Part shown: piece after piece, positions 17,405 to 26,530 of the stretch | How the letters are laid out: every line of letters begins with the position of its first letter | How positions within the stretch are numbered: position 1 is the first letter of the stretch | NCBI GenBank assembly: GCA_028280415.1 | Contig: JANQLV010000025.1 | Location: forward strand, 1 to 64,000 | Direction of reading: 5' to 3' | Length of the DNA: 64,000 nucleotides | DNA from: Saprospiraceae bacterium | GTDB lineage: Bacteria > Bacteroidota > Bacteroidia > Chitinophagales > Saprospiraceae | The notes under the pieces: model-generated | What the model was told of the DNA's origin: nothing | Database searches by the model: none | The model's input: the letters and a program-made list of their open reading frames with translations, nothing else | Position numbers and translations under genes: made by a program

Positions 17405-20400
17405 TTACCACTGATACTTGACCAATTTTCTAAGGATGAAAACATCGTCAATTTTAATTTTTAAAGTATATACTCCATCCGAGAATGCACCAATATTTAT
17501 GCTTTGCGTTTGGCTGGAAATACCATTCAGGATTTGAGTTTGCATTAATCTACCGGTCATATCATATATTTCCAGTTCAATATCCGCAGATTCCGGAAGT
17601 TCAAATTTCAACTGCAAAAGTCCAGAAGTGGGATTTGGAAAAATTTCGACCGATTCATTTAGTTCCGGTTGAGCAACAGAAACGAGATTATCGATCACAA
17701 TATCCGTACTGCTAACCGTACAACCATTAGAATCCGTAACGAATACTTCATAAGTGCCCATCGGTAAACCACTCGGGTCCTCTTCGGTAGAAACAATTTC
17801 TCCAGCCTCATTACGCCAGATGTATGAATAAGGAGGAATTCCATCTGCTATTGTAATTTCCACCGAACCATTCATCATGGATTCGGTTTCATCATTAATC
17901 TCGTCAATTATCACGGAAATCATGATTGGTTCTTCAATCACGAAATCAGATGTAATTGTACAACCATTGGCATCTGTAACCGTAACATTATAAGTACCCG
18001 CACATAAATCATCCAGTAAACCCTCAACATTATAGGGTGCAGTACCGCCGGTGGTTATAATTTCGGCTGAGCCATCACATGCTCCAAAACAGATTAGATC
18101 TACAGTAGAAATAGTATTCATCAAGGCTGCGGGTTCCTCTACATTCAGGGTAATCACATTCGTACATCCTGCATTATCAGTAATAGAAACCTGATATGAT
18201 TCTGCACACAAGTCTGTCTGGTCCTCCTGAGAAGGCAGTCCATTCGACCATTCGAAGCTATAGGGTTGTTCCCCTCCATTAATGTTTAAATCAATACTCC
18301 CATCACAGATTCCAAAGCAGTTAGTATTGGTAATATCAGCCGTTGCTACCGGAAAAGAAGTATTCATGATCTCGGTATTAGCGGTCACTATACAGCCATT
18401 CGCATCAGTAATATTCACAGTATAGGCCCCCGGACAAATATCAACTAGGTCTTCAGTATTGGCAATCATATTTCCAAAAGCATCATACCATTCGAAACTT
18501 AGCGGTGCGACACCATTCACTACAGTAAGATCAATGCTATCCTGGCAAGGGAAATTACAGGAAGAGGAAGCCGAAAGCTCAAAGCTCGGCAACATTTCCA
18601 AAGGCTCTTCAATAAGGAAGGATTCTACAAGGGTACAACCATTCGCATCGGTGATCGTAAGCTCATACATTCCGGCACAAAGACCAGTTAAATCTTCGGA
18701 TGTAGAGCCTTCGTTCCAGGCAAAAGAAAAAGGCGTTACTCCGCCAGCGGGAGCAATCATAATCAGCCCATCACAAATTTGCGGACAAGTAGCATCCATA
18801 ATATCACTATCCAGCGCTAATAAATCCGGTTCTTCTATTACAAAACTCGCCATCACCATTTCTTCCTGACTATCCGTGATTACTACTTCGTATGTACCGG
18901 GACACAAACCACTCAAATCTTCTGTATCTGCCGTAAAGCCATCCGGTCCGGTCCAGGCAAAGGTAAAATCTGGTGTTCCTCCATCCACTTCCAGGTCTAT
19001 ACTTCCATTACAGTCACCATGACAGAGCACATTGGCGGATTCTCCCCGAACGGATAAGAGGATTGGAGTAATATTTAATCTTACAACCGGTACGAGGTTG
19101 TTAAAAGCATTGGTTTGGAAAGGAATATCAGAAAGTGCAGCTCCTATACCTATTAATGAGCCATATCGCGGAGCCTCATCAATCAAAGAACGGGCAACCA
19201 TAGCACCATAATCAATTTCACCAGCCGTCATTTCAAAATTGACCTGATCAAAAGTTTCATACTCTACCATTACAACATAATCTCCATTGGATTCCAATGT
19301 TATTGGTCCGGGCAGGCCCGTTGCAAATTCACTCAATGGAAGAGTAATTGGATCAAATACCCCTTCCGTGCCCTGGATTTCATAAACTGCAAAGCCCACT
19401 CTTACTCTTTCAGGTACATCCATATTACCATCCATATTGAGGTCTTCCCAGTGATAAAGGTAGACTACAATTAAACGATTAGTAAGATCAGCCGCATTAC
19501 CAATCATAAAAGTAACAGAGGAAGCTGCCCAATCATCACCATTAACGATGCGGTAATAATTTCCATAAGCCCAGCTATGCGGCTCAAAATCATCCCAGTT
19601 ACCATCAGCTGGCCTTACACCGAAAGCAGGTCCCTGATCTTTGGCAAAAATAGTGTCCGAGGTCATAAATGAATAGGTCCGAACATTATCAGAAGGATCT
19701 GCATCCGGATTGTCGGAGCTAATTAAGTAGGTAGCATTATAAGTTGTCGGGTTCAAAGCATCAGGGGTGTAATAACCCGGAAAAGGCTGGCCAGCAAGTG
19801 CACTGTTTGCAGGCATTGTTCCTAAAGGATTATCGTCCGAAAAAACGATATCATTCGTCGCATCCTCTCTAATGGTCACATTAAGATTGACATTCTCTTG
19901 TTCTGAGGCTCCCAGATTAAACACATCCGCTAAATGGCTGAAAGGTTCTACCTGGCTCAATGGCGTTATCGTATTGGGTGCAATCGCATAAGCTATTTCA
20001 TCAATTGCCAGATTAAAAGATTCCGCTTCTACCAATTGCACATCATCAATAATCCAGTAATAATAATTTGCTTCATAGCGAAACTTCACTTTAAAAGTAG
20101 AGGAATTCAAATCTGCTCCCGGCAAAAAAACCTTCACGAATTCATTCTCGTGCGGACTATTAACATTAAAATCCTCATTGATTAAAATATCATTCCAGGT
20201 ATTACCATCATCATTACTATACGAAACATAATAAAGGCTGGTAAACTGCCTGGTAGCCTGGTGGAATCTCAAAGAAACGCCTTGGATCTCTGGTCCTGTC
20301 AGACTAGCTAAATCAATTGTCGGCGAAATTAGTTCTCCTATGTGCATAGCGGGACAATCACCAGCACCAAGGTTGTTTTCATCACCATTATTATCATAAA

Positions 20401-20779
20401 AATCAGAATCAAAAGCCATTGCACCATTAGAAGCGGTAGGTGCAGTACTGATTCCTCCTCCAGCGGAAAAAGCACCATTAGTAGCCGTACCATCAGGACT
20501 CCAGCGCCACAAATCAAAGCCGGGACAGGCATTTTCATCATTGACAATGGTCCATCCGTTTAAACCTCCATCAAAGTCGCCTTCTCCCGGGTTATTTCCC
20601 CAGAGTATTGAATCCGTCAATAAGGTTTCAGGCAAGAAATGGTTTTGCTCTTCAGTAGCACCAGAATGTGTCGAAAGCACATCTTTATTAATAATCAGTT
20701 GAGCATGAAGTGATGAAGAAAAAAGAAAATTAAGAAAAATGAACGCAGCGGTTGCTGCAATCTTGGGTAAAAGATTCAT
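17405..20779 (-). CDS. large SprB-repeat surface protein with T9SS sorting domain
   Basis: 1124 residues. Signal peptide (1-26, ending LHAQ). An N-terminal jelly-roll/MAM-like region (about 60-255: LRFHQATRQFTSLYYVSYSN, FRYEANYYYWIIDDVQL) is followed by beta-rich segments to about 585. Then come about seven SprB-type repeats of 55-75 residues, each with a CxGxCDGSI start, a PYSFEW core and a LC.GTYEVTITDANGC end. A T9SS tail closes it (IFPNPTSGLLQLKFELPESA onward). SprB-type repeats occur in gliding adhesins and other cell-surface proteins; adhesion is inferred. It is monocistronic. An imperfect palindrome near 17310-17345 may be its terminator. Confidence 0.9.
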   Translation of the reverse strand: MNLLPKIAATAAFIFLNFLFSSSLHAQLIINKDVLSTHSGATEEQNHFLPETLLTDSILWGNNPGEGDFDGGLNGWTIVNDENACPGFDLWRWSPDGTATNGAFSAGGGISTAPTASNGAMAFDSDFYDNNGDENNLGAGDCPAMHIGELISPTIDLASLTGPEIQGVSLRFHQATRQFTSLYYVSYSNDDGNTWNDILINEDFNVNSPHENEFVKVFLPGADLNSSTFKVKFRYEANYYYWIIDDVQLVEAESFNLAIDEIAYAIAPNTITPLSQVEPFSHLADVFNLGASEQENVNLNVTIREDATNDIVFSDDNPLGTMPANSALAGQPFPGYYTPDALNPTTYNATYLISSDNPDADPSDNVRTYSFMTSDTIFAKDQGPAFGVRPADGNWDDFEPHSWAYGNYYRIVNGDDWAASSVTFMIGNAADLTNRLIVVYLYHWEDLNMDGNMDVPERVRVGFAVYEIQGTEGVFDPITLPLSEFATGLPGPITLESNGDYVVMVEYETFDQVNFEMTAGEIDYGAMVARSLIDEAPRYGSLIGIGAALSDIPFQTNAFNNLVPVVRLNITPILLSVRGESANVLCHGDCNGSIDLEVDGGTPDFTFAWTGPDGFTADTEDLSGLCPGTYEVVITDSQEEMVMASFVIEEPDLLALDSDIMDATCPQICDGLIMIAPAGGVTPFSFAWNEGSTSEDLTGLCAGMYELTITDANGCTLVESFLIEEPLEMLPSFELSASSSCNFPCQDSIDLTVVNGVAPLSFEWYDAFGNMIANTEDLVDICPGAYTVNITDANGCIVTANTEIMNTSFPVATADITNTNCFGICDGSIDLNINGGEQPYSFEWSNGLPSQEDQTDLCAESYQVSITDNAGCTNVITLNVEEPAALMNTISTVDLICFGACDGSAEIITTGGTAPYNVEGLLDDLCAGTYNVTVTDANGCTITSDFVIEEPIMISVIIDEINDETESMMNGSVEITIADGIPPYSYIWRNEAGEIVSTEEDPSGLPMGTYEVFVTDSNGCTVSSTDIVIDNLVSVAQPELNESVEIFPNPTSGLLQLKFELPESADIELEIYDMTGRLMQTQILNGISSQTQSINIGAFSDGVYTLKIKIDDVFILRKLVKYQW

Positions 20780-20880
20780 AGCTTATTGTTTTAGTTATCA
20801 AATTGATTTGCAAATTAATAAAAAGAATACAGAGTAAAGAAGAGTACTATATATTTTTTAGCAATAAAAAATTTCCTATT

Positions 20881-21582
20881 TTAAATATTTACCAAATTAA
20901 AAATTGTACAGCTCAGTAGCCCGGCTGTTTCTGTACGCAAACGGCTTTCACCCAGACTAATCCCTCTAAAACCATTTTCTTTGGCTATAGCAATTTCTTC
21001 TGGGGTAAAATCTCCTTCCGGTCCAATCAATATCAAACAGCTTTCCCCTTTTTTGCAAACATTTTTCAGGTGCAAAAGCTGATCATCATTACAATAAGCA
21101 ATAAACTTTTGTTTTTCGGGATGATCTTCCTGGATAAAGGTTTTAAAATCAACCAGTTCATGCAAAACCGGTAAATAAGCTTTCAAAGACTGTTTCATTG
21201 CCGAAAGCAGAATCTTTTGCAACCTATCTTCCCGAATACGCTTCCGCTCGCTACGAGTACACAGAATAGGAACTATTTCATCGATGCCAATCTCCGTCGC
21301 TTTTTCGAGAAACCACTCCAGTCGATCAATATTTTTAGTCGGTGCAATGGCTATTTTCAAATCAGGATTATGTTTTAATTGCTCTTTTTTTGATAAAATC
21401 CTAACCAAACAAGATTTCCTGGAGATTTCAATAATCTCTCCTTTGTAAAAAAATCCCTGACCATCTACCAAATCCAGACTATCCCCTACTCGCTTTCGCA
21501 ATACCTGTACACAATGCCGGGCTTCTTCAATATTTAGTTGCGCAATGTTATCGTTTATGTCAGAGATGTGGAAGAGGTGCAT
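20881..21582 (-). CDS. rsmE: 16S rRNA (uracil-1498-N3)-methyltransferase
   Basis: 233 residues, usual family length. The N-terminal PUA-like domain (LNIEEARHCVQVLRKRVGDSL) and the C-terminal SPOUT domain are visible: KIAIAPTKNIDRLEWFLEKATEIG, ILCTRSERKRI, the SAM-binding knot LILIGPEGDFTPEE and SLGESRLRTETA. The enzyme methylates U1498 of 16S rRNA in assembled 30S subunits. The start codon lies three bases from a tract of eight nnTCGnn heptamers, so its leader is unusual. Confidence 0.95.
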   Translation of the reverse strand: MHLFHISDINDNIAQLNIEEARHCVQVLRKRVGDSLDLVDGQGFFYKGEIIEISRKSCLVRILSKKEQLKHNPDLKIAIAPTKNIDRLEWFLEKATEIGIDEIVPILCTRSERKRIREDRLQKILLSAMKQSLKAYLPVLHELVDFKTFIQEDHPEKQKFIAYCNDDQLLHLKNVCKKGESCLILIGPEGDFTPEEIAIAKENGFRGISLGESRLRTETAGLLSCTIFNLVNI

Positions 21583-21585
21583 GGG

Positions 21586-21641
21586 TTTCGTAATTCGTAA
21601 TTCGATGCTCGATGCTCGATGCTCGATGCTCGATGCTCGAG
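21586..21641. repeat. heptamer tract (nnTCGnn x 8) touching the rsmE start
   Basis: Eight consecutive 7-bp units: TTTCGTA, ATTCGTA, ATTCGAT, four of GCTCGAT and GCTCGAG. On the rsmE coding strand this is a run of CGAGCAT/CGAATTA units ending three bases before the ATG. A related seven-unit tract touches the APC permease start at 41377-41425. Confidence 0.9.
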
Positions 21642-21664
21642 GTTAAGATATTTTGATAAACTTA

Positions 21665-22042
21665 TTAAGGCTCTTTACGATCTGTTTTTTCAATGGATGT
21701 AATAAACTTGTTTAACATTCTTCCAAGATGATCAATTTTATCCGATAATTCCTCGTATAATTTTTCATTTTGTAAAGAATTAGTATCATATAAAGTTTCA
21801 AGATGGTCCTGAGTTTCCATATTGGATGCCAGTGCGAATATAAGAAATCGTATAAACTCTTTTTTATATCGACTTCTCCCAAAACCTTCAACGATATTTG
21901 ATCTTGTAGATTTACTGGAACGTCGTATCTGAGCACCCGTTTCAAATTTTTCAAAACCCGGGAGATCATCAAATGTCATTTTATGAATTTTAACTGAAAT
22001 CTCTTTGGCGACCTGCCAAACTCTATAGTTTTTGTAATACAT
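21665..22042 (-). CDS. four-helix-bundle protein, S23 family
   Basis: 125 residues from the ATG at 22042; the frame is open to 22099 but the family normally begins right before the [13 protein letters not shown] helix, so the inner start is used. Hallmarks are [26 protein letters not shown] (in pieces), [20 protein letters not shown] and [17 protein letters not shown]. Relatives are encoded inside 23S rRNA intervening sequences and as free genes; their function is unknown. The gene sits between rsmE and rseP and is bracketed by heptamer tracts in opposite orientation. Confidence 0.82.
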   Translation of the reverse strand: MYYKNYRVWQVAKEISVKIHKMTFDDLPGFEKFETGAQIRRSSKSTRSNIVEGFGRSRYKKEFIRFLIFALASNMETQDHLETLYDTNSLQNEKLYEELSDKIDHLGRMLNKFITSIEKTDRKEP

Positions 22043-22164
22043 AATGCTGGAATATCTACATGCTTTATTTATAAAGACTCCAGAGCTAAGGAATTCCATA
22101 AATATTCTTGCTAGAAATGAAAGATTCGTATAGATACATTGAAGGATTTAAACGTCATTGCAAA

Positions 22165-22199
22165 TTCGAAAATCGAATAGCGAATGATGATCATCGAAA
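22165..22199. repeat. second heptamer tract, inverted relative to the first
   Basis: Read on the minus strand this is TTTCGAT, GATCATC, ATTCGCT, ATTCGAT, TTTCGAA: five 7-bp units of the same nnTCGnn type as 21586-21641 (one unit degenerate), but in opposite orientation. Confidence 0.6.
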
Positions 22200-22342
22200 G
22201 CACTTTGATTTTTCCCCTATTAAAGCTTACTTTTGCAAACGATTTGAAACAAGAATATATCAGACATTGTTAGGAAATGTATTGAGCTATCAAAAGGAAG
22301 ATTAGAAGCATCTGATATTAACAAAAAACCTTAATTCTGAAC

Positions 22343-23692
22343 ATGGGTATCATAATTATGATAGGACAGCTCATTTTGAGCTTATCAATATTGATCGTTT
22401 TACACGAAATGGGGCACTTTTTCCCGGCGCGCTGGTTTAATACCAGAGTAGAAAAGTTTTATTTGTTTTTCAATCCTGGATTTGAGTTATTCAAAAAACA
22501 AATTGGAGAGACGGAATACGGGATTGGCTGGCTGCCTTTGGGGGGATACGTTAAAATTGCGGGAATGATTGATGAAAGTATGGATAAAGAGCAGATGAAA
22601 CAACCGCCACAGCCCTGGGAGTTTCGATCCAAACCGGCCTGGCAAAGATTAATAATAATGTTGGGAGGGGTAACGGTAAATTTCATCCTCGGTTTTTTAC
22701 TCTTCGGTATGGTTCTCTTTGTCTGGGGCAAAAAGTACCTGCCGGCCGAAAATGCCCGTTATGGGATTTATGCAGACTCAATAGGCCAAGAGCTTGGATT
22801 GAGAACGGGAGATAAAATTCTTTCAGTTGGAGAAATACCTTTTGACCGATTCAGCCAGGGAACCGTCATGCGGGAAATCGTTATTAACCAGGCCAATAAG
22901 ATCACGGTAATGCGAAATGGAACAGAACAGGATTTAGCCATCACTCAGGATCATGTCGCTACCCTAACCAAAAGAGATAATAAAAGAGCTGTTTTGTTTA
23001 TCCCCAGGGTCCCTTTTGTCATTAATGAAGTAATTTCCAAGGGTTCTGCAATCGCTAAAAAAGCCGGTATCGAAGTAGGCGACTCGATTATAGGTTTCAA
23101 TGGTCAGCCAATACAATTTTATGATCAGTATTACGAGGCTGTAAAAGGTAAAAAGAATGAAGGCATCAGCCTTAGTATTGTCAGGGATGGCAAACAGCTA
23201 GAAAAGACGCTCAAACTAGATGAAAACGGAAAAATGGGCGTCAGGGCCATGCCTATGGAGTATTTCTTCAAAATGGAAAGGCAAGAATATTCTTTTGGAG
23301 AAGCCTTACCCGGCGGCTTTGTAGAAGGTTATACACTCTTATCGGATCAAATCAAAGCATTCGGAAGTATGTTTGCCGGACGAATAAAAGTATCGGAAAG
23401 CCTTGGTGGTTTTGGAACGATAGCAAGCATGTTTGGAAGAACCTGGGTTTGGGAGAATTTCTGGAGAATGACCGCAATGCTCTCTCTGATTCTGGCATTC
23501 ATGAACTTGCTCCCTATACCTGCTCTTGATGGTGGTTATGTAATGTTTTTGATTTATGAAGTGATCAGTGGTCGTAAACCCGGAGATAAATTTATGGAGT
23601 ATGCTACTATCTTTGGTTTCATCCTGGTACTGGGTTTACTCCTTTATGCTAATGGGCTGGAAATAATTGAAGCTGTAAAAGACTGGTTTTAG
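22343..23692 (+). CDS. rseP: RseP-type site-2 protease
   Basis: 449 residues. The zinc motif HEMGH is at 21-25 within the first membrane helix. A second helix follows (about 104-130), then two PDZ-like regions (about 135-215 and 228-300), and the C-terminal NLLPIPALDGGYVMF motif, whose Asp is the third zinc ligand. The enzyme cleaves anti-sigma factors and signal-peptide remnants within the inner membrane. It directly abuts hscB. An alternative start at Met6 would shorten it slightly. The ECF sigma/anti-sigma-like pair at 54.9-56.7 kb is a conceivable but unproven client. Confidence 0.95.
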   Translation: MGIIIMIGQLILSLSILIVLHEMGHFFPARWFNTRVEKFYLFFNPGFELFKKQIGETEYGIGWLPLGGYVKIAGMIDESMDKEQMKQPPQPWEFRSKPAWQRLIIMLGGVTVNFILGFLLFGMVLFVWGKKYLPAENARYGIYADSIGQELGLRTGDKILSVGEIPFDRFSQGTVMREIVINQANKITVMRNGTEQDLAITQDHVATLTKRDNKRAVLFIPRVPFVINEVISKGSAIAKKAGIEVGDSIIGFNGQPIQFYDQYYEAVKGKKNEGISLSIVRDGKQLEKTLKLDENGKMGVRAMPMEYFFKMERQEYSFGEALPGGFVEGYTLLSDQIKAFGSMFAGRIKVSESLGGFGTIASMFGRTWVWENFWRMTAMLSLILAFMNLLPIPALDGGYVMFLIYEVISGRKPGDKFMEYATIFGFILVLGLLLYANGLEIIEAVKDWF

Positions 23693-24217
23693 ATGAATTA
23701 CTTTGAATTTTTTGAGCTACCGATCCGCTTTGACTTGGATGCCGACAGATTGCGCAGTATATTTTTAAAAAACAGCAAGCGCTTTCATCCGGATTTTTAC
23801 ACGCTGGAAAGCGAGGAAAAGCAACAGGAAGTTTTGGAAATGTCAACGCTCAATAATGAAGCATACAAGGTACTCTCTGATTTTGACCAAAGGATGAAAT
23901 ATATTCTGGAATTGAAAGGCGTACTGGCGGAAGAGGGCAAAAACCAGATTCCCCAGGATTTTCTGATGGAAATGATGGATATCAATGAAATCATCATGGA
24001 AATGGAATTTGATTTCAATCGAGCCACTTATGACAATACTATTAAGAAACTTGAAGCAATTGAAGCAGAGTGTTTTCAAAGTGTTGAATCAAGTATCAAA
24101 AATTATGATGACGGCCAAGAGGAAGAGAATGTATTAAAAAAAATCAAAGACTACTATTTAAAAAAGCGCTACTTGTTGCGGATTCGAGAAAATTTGAATA
24201 AATTTGCCTCGCTTTGA
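23693..24217 (+). CDS. hscB: Fe-S assembly co-chaperone HscB
   Basis: 174 residues, usual length. The N-terminal J-domain carries HPD at 32-34 (KRFHPDFY), followed by LNNEAYKVLSDFDQRMKYILEL and the C-terminal helical domain (PQDFLMEMMDINEII) that binds the IscU scaffold. HscB stimulates the HscA chaperone during iron-sulfur transfer. The ATG follows the rseP stop codon with no gap, so translation is probably coupled. hscA and iscU are not in the window. Confidence 0.92.
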   Translation: MNYFEFFELPIRFDLDADRLRSIFLKNSKRFHPDFYTLESEEKQQEVLEMSTLNNEAYKVLSDFDQRMKYILELKGVLAEEGKNQIPQDFLMEMMDINEIIMEMEFDFNRATYDNTIKKLEAIEAECFQSVESSIKNYDDGQEEENVLKKIKDYYLKKRYLLRIRENLNKFASL

Positions 24218-24238
24218 AAGTAATCTACCTTACTATAT

Positions 24239-24322
24239 GCCGGTGTGGCGGAATTGGTAGACGCGCTGGATTCAAAATCCAGTTCCCGCAAGGGAGTGGG
24301 GGTTCGATTCCCCCCGCCGGTA
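24239..24322 (+). tRNA. tRNA-Leu (anticodon CAA)
   Basis: 84 bases. The acceptor stem GCCGGTG pairs with CGCCGGT (two G-U pairs), discriminator A. The D-arm contains GGTAGACGC, the anticodon loop TTCAAAA is held by CTGGA/TCCAG, a long variable arm follows, and the T-arm is GGGGG-TTCGATT-CCCCC. CCA is not encoded. A terminator lies 21 bases downstream. Confidence 0.95.
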
Positions 24323-24343
24323 CACATTGATAATCAGACCATT

Positions 24344-24371
24344 AGCTCAAGTCTTTGACTTGGGCTTTTTT
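24344..24371 (+). terminator. terminator of tRNA-Leu
   Basis: AGCTCAAGTC, loop TTT, GACTTGGGCT, then a T run: a 10-bp stem with one G-T pair. Confidence 0.85.
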
Positions 24372-24429
24372 GTTTTAAGAACCTTTGGGTACAACCAATG
24401 AAGTTTTTCTACTTTATTAGTTCTTTTAT

Positions 24430-24777
24430 TTAAACCTCTCCCCTCTCATAAAAGGTATTCACAAAACTCATAATTTTATCTATTACTCGTTCCACTATCG
24501 TTTTCCGTTGTAGGAGCTTAGGTTTTACTTCCAGAGCATATACTGCCGTATTTCTAAGCGGTTTTCGTCCTGTAAGCAGGTAAGTATTAATTCTTTTAAA
24601 GAAACTTGTCTTGGATTAGATTTTCTTCCTTACAAAGTCCTTTCAGGGCTTTTAATTTTTCCTGTTCCAGAAATCAGAGAACTCATCAGGAATATCATCT
24701 ACATCTTCAATAAGCTCCTTCTTGCTTCTAAGCTGTGCCTCTCCACCCAATAAATCAATAATGATTTTACGCTGAGG
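24430..24777 (-). pseudogene. decayed 3' end of a type I restriction hsdR gene
   Basis: Three minus-strand frames together give a recognisable HsdR C-terminus. Frame one: IIIDLLGGEAQLRSKKELI and DDIPDEFSDF. It then shifts to EQEKLKALKGLCKEENLIQD, ending in a stop. It shifts again to TYLLTGRKPLRNTAVYALEV, KPKLLQRKTIVERVIDKI, MSFVNTFYERGEV and a stop codon at 24430-24432. Family knowledge: HsdR proteins end with this helical region. At least two frameshifts, and no upstream helicase part, make it a remnant. It follows tRNA-Leu directly, which fits the edge of an old island. In 24778-25051 I recognise nothing. Confidence 0.72.
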
Positions 24778-25051
24778 AAATAGAAGCAGGAAGTACATTA
24801 GTGAAGACACAAGAGGAAAGAACCGAAATGGAGAATGACAGGGCAGAAACAGAAGATTAATTAATATTCCATAAGAAGTCAAGACCATCTACTCCATTCT
24901 TAAACCAGTTATGAAACTCATAATTGTATATCTTTATGTTGTTTCAGCTGAATAAAGTGCAGACTTCTTTTGCGCAGGGCTTATCTTTTATACATTCAGT
25001 ATAAAGAAGAAGAAACACAGTATACCTCCAGAACTTATCTCATTAAATCGA

Positions 25052-26254
25052 CTAATTTAATTTATTCTCAAAATTCTTTTTTGCTAACAGCTCATATATT
25101 TCGACTAATTCATATTCAATAGCCAATAATTTTTCTGCGTTTTCATTCACTATCCCCCAATGATTCTTGTTTCTTACCAATGCAATAGGAAAATCTATAT
25201 TATTTTTGAAATTAGCAGGAAATGTAAATTCATCATATTTTTCAGAATATAACTTTCTATTTTGATGGTCCCAAATTTGCCATTGATTATCCTTTTCAAG
25301 GGCTATAAAGTTTTTATCATAAAGTGTTTTCCTATATTCAACAGGTAACAAAATATCCCCATTGACATGAGCCATTCCCCACTTTTTATTTTCATACACA
25401 AGAAATTGATCCATATATATCCTTCCTAAACCTGTATATTTAAAGTCAATTAGAATTTCTCCGTTTTTATTAATTAAGGCAGCTTTGCCGTCTTTTCTTA
25501 CGATAGCCTGATTATTCCGAAAGGTAGAACAGAATTCATAGATACAAGGAATTATTTCTTTACCAGTTGTATCTATAAAACCAAATTTATCATCCAGACG
25601 AACTTTGGAAAGTCCTTCGTAAAACTCATCAATTACAATATATTTAAAATCAGTTAATCGATCGACTTTACTATCGAACAAAGCATATTGCGTATCTTTT
25701 TCAATAATTATAAAGTTGTTTTCTAAAAACTTAATGCTTTGATATTCGGCGGGTAATATTATTTGTCCCAGGCTATCTGCCAATCCATATTGATTATATA
25801 CTTCTCTCGTATCAACACCATCCTCATGGTCAGTTACTATGTATGATTGCTTTGTAATTCTATAATAGTCTTGGATAGGTTGTATAGAATAGTATAGAGC
25901 AGGAAGTAATACCTGGCCTTTTGAGTCAATGATACCTAGATTATATTCTCCAAGGTATTGAGTGGCGAGTCCATAAATAAAACTTTCATTACTATTAAAT
26001 TTCAGGTATTCATACTCAAAGGGTAAGATGACTTCATTTTGTTTATTAATAACTCCTAATTTTTCGTTCATACCAACAATCGCATATGGCCCATTAAATT
26101 TTTGAGCAAAATGATACTCAGGATTAATCACCACATTTTCTAAAGAATCCTTGTACCCCCACAAGCCATTTTCTGTAAAAGGAATAATAGACTTTTGTCC
26201 TATTGCAAAAAACGTAAAATATAGACCAATGAATGAGATTATTACTTCTTTCAT
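25052..26254 (-). CDS. exported WG-repeat protein
   Basis: 400 residues with a signal peptide (1-19). It is made of about ten WG-type repeats of 35-50 residues, of the form GLxD(S/T)xGxxxLPxxYxxI: for example LGVINKQNEVILPFEYEYL, FGFIDTTGKEIIPCIYEF and WGMAHVNGDILLPVEYRK. WG repeats are beta-rich and their role is unclear; many are periplasmic or surface proteins in Bacteroidota. It is the first intact gene after the decayed hsdR and looks more AT-rich than the housekeeping genes upstream, so it may be accessory. Confidence 0.85.
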   Translation of the reverse strand: MKEVIISFIGLYFTFFAIGQKSIIPFTENGLWGYKDSLENVVINPEYHFAQKFNGPYAIVGMNEKLGVINKQNEVILPFEYEYLKFNSNESFIYGLATQYLGEYNLGIIDSKGQVLLPALYYSIQPIQDYYRITKQSYIVTDHEDGVDTREVYNQYGLADSLGQIILPAEYQSIKFLENNFIIIEKDTQYALFDSKVDRLTDFKYIVIDEFYEGLSKVRLDDKFGFIDTTGKEIIPCIYEFCSTFRNNQAIVRKDGKAALINKNGEILIDFKYTGLGRIYMDQFLVYENKKWGMAHVNGDILLPVEYRKTLYDKNFIALEKDNQWQIWDHQNRKLYSEKYDEFTFPANFKNNIDFPIALVRNKNHWGIVNENAEKLLAIEYELVEIYELLAKKNFENKLN

Positions 26255-26530
26255 GGGTGGTGCACTTAATGTAAGGTTATCGAATTTTCTACTGCCTCTC
26301 TAAATTATCAGAAAAAATATTTTAGTGCAGCAATGTGATTTCCCCATTCCTTTGAAAAAGAAAGGCTTTTTTCTCATATAGACTTATTCTTTATTCTTGC
26401 CCTTTCTTTAGCAAAAATTTTTCAACAAAAAAAATATATTCTTTTTCCAGTTACTCCTTTTACTGATACTTAGCCTAATATTAATTGCACCGCTAATCTA
26501 CATATTTTAAGATGGTAATTTTACTATGAA

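Noticed and set aside
17405-20779. SprB repeats as evidence for a gliding gene cluster
   Set aside because: No other gliding genes (gld, spr) are in the window; the repeats also occur in non-motility surface proteins.
22108-22305. Plus-strand ORF of 65 codons upstream of rseP
   Set aside because: It overlaps the inverted heptamer tract, has no promoter or family resemblance, and its composition is unlike its neighbours.
24652-24888. Minus-strand ORF of 78 codons as a real small gene
   Set aside because: Its second half is the first frame of the decayed hsdR tail; the first half has no coding character.
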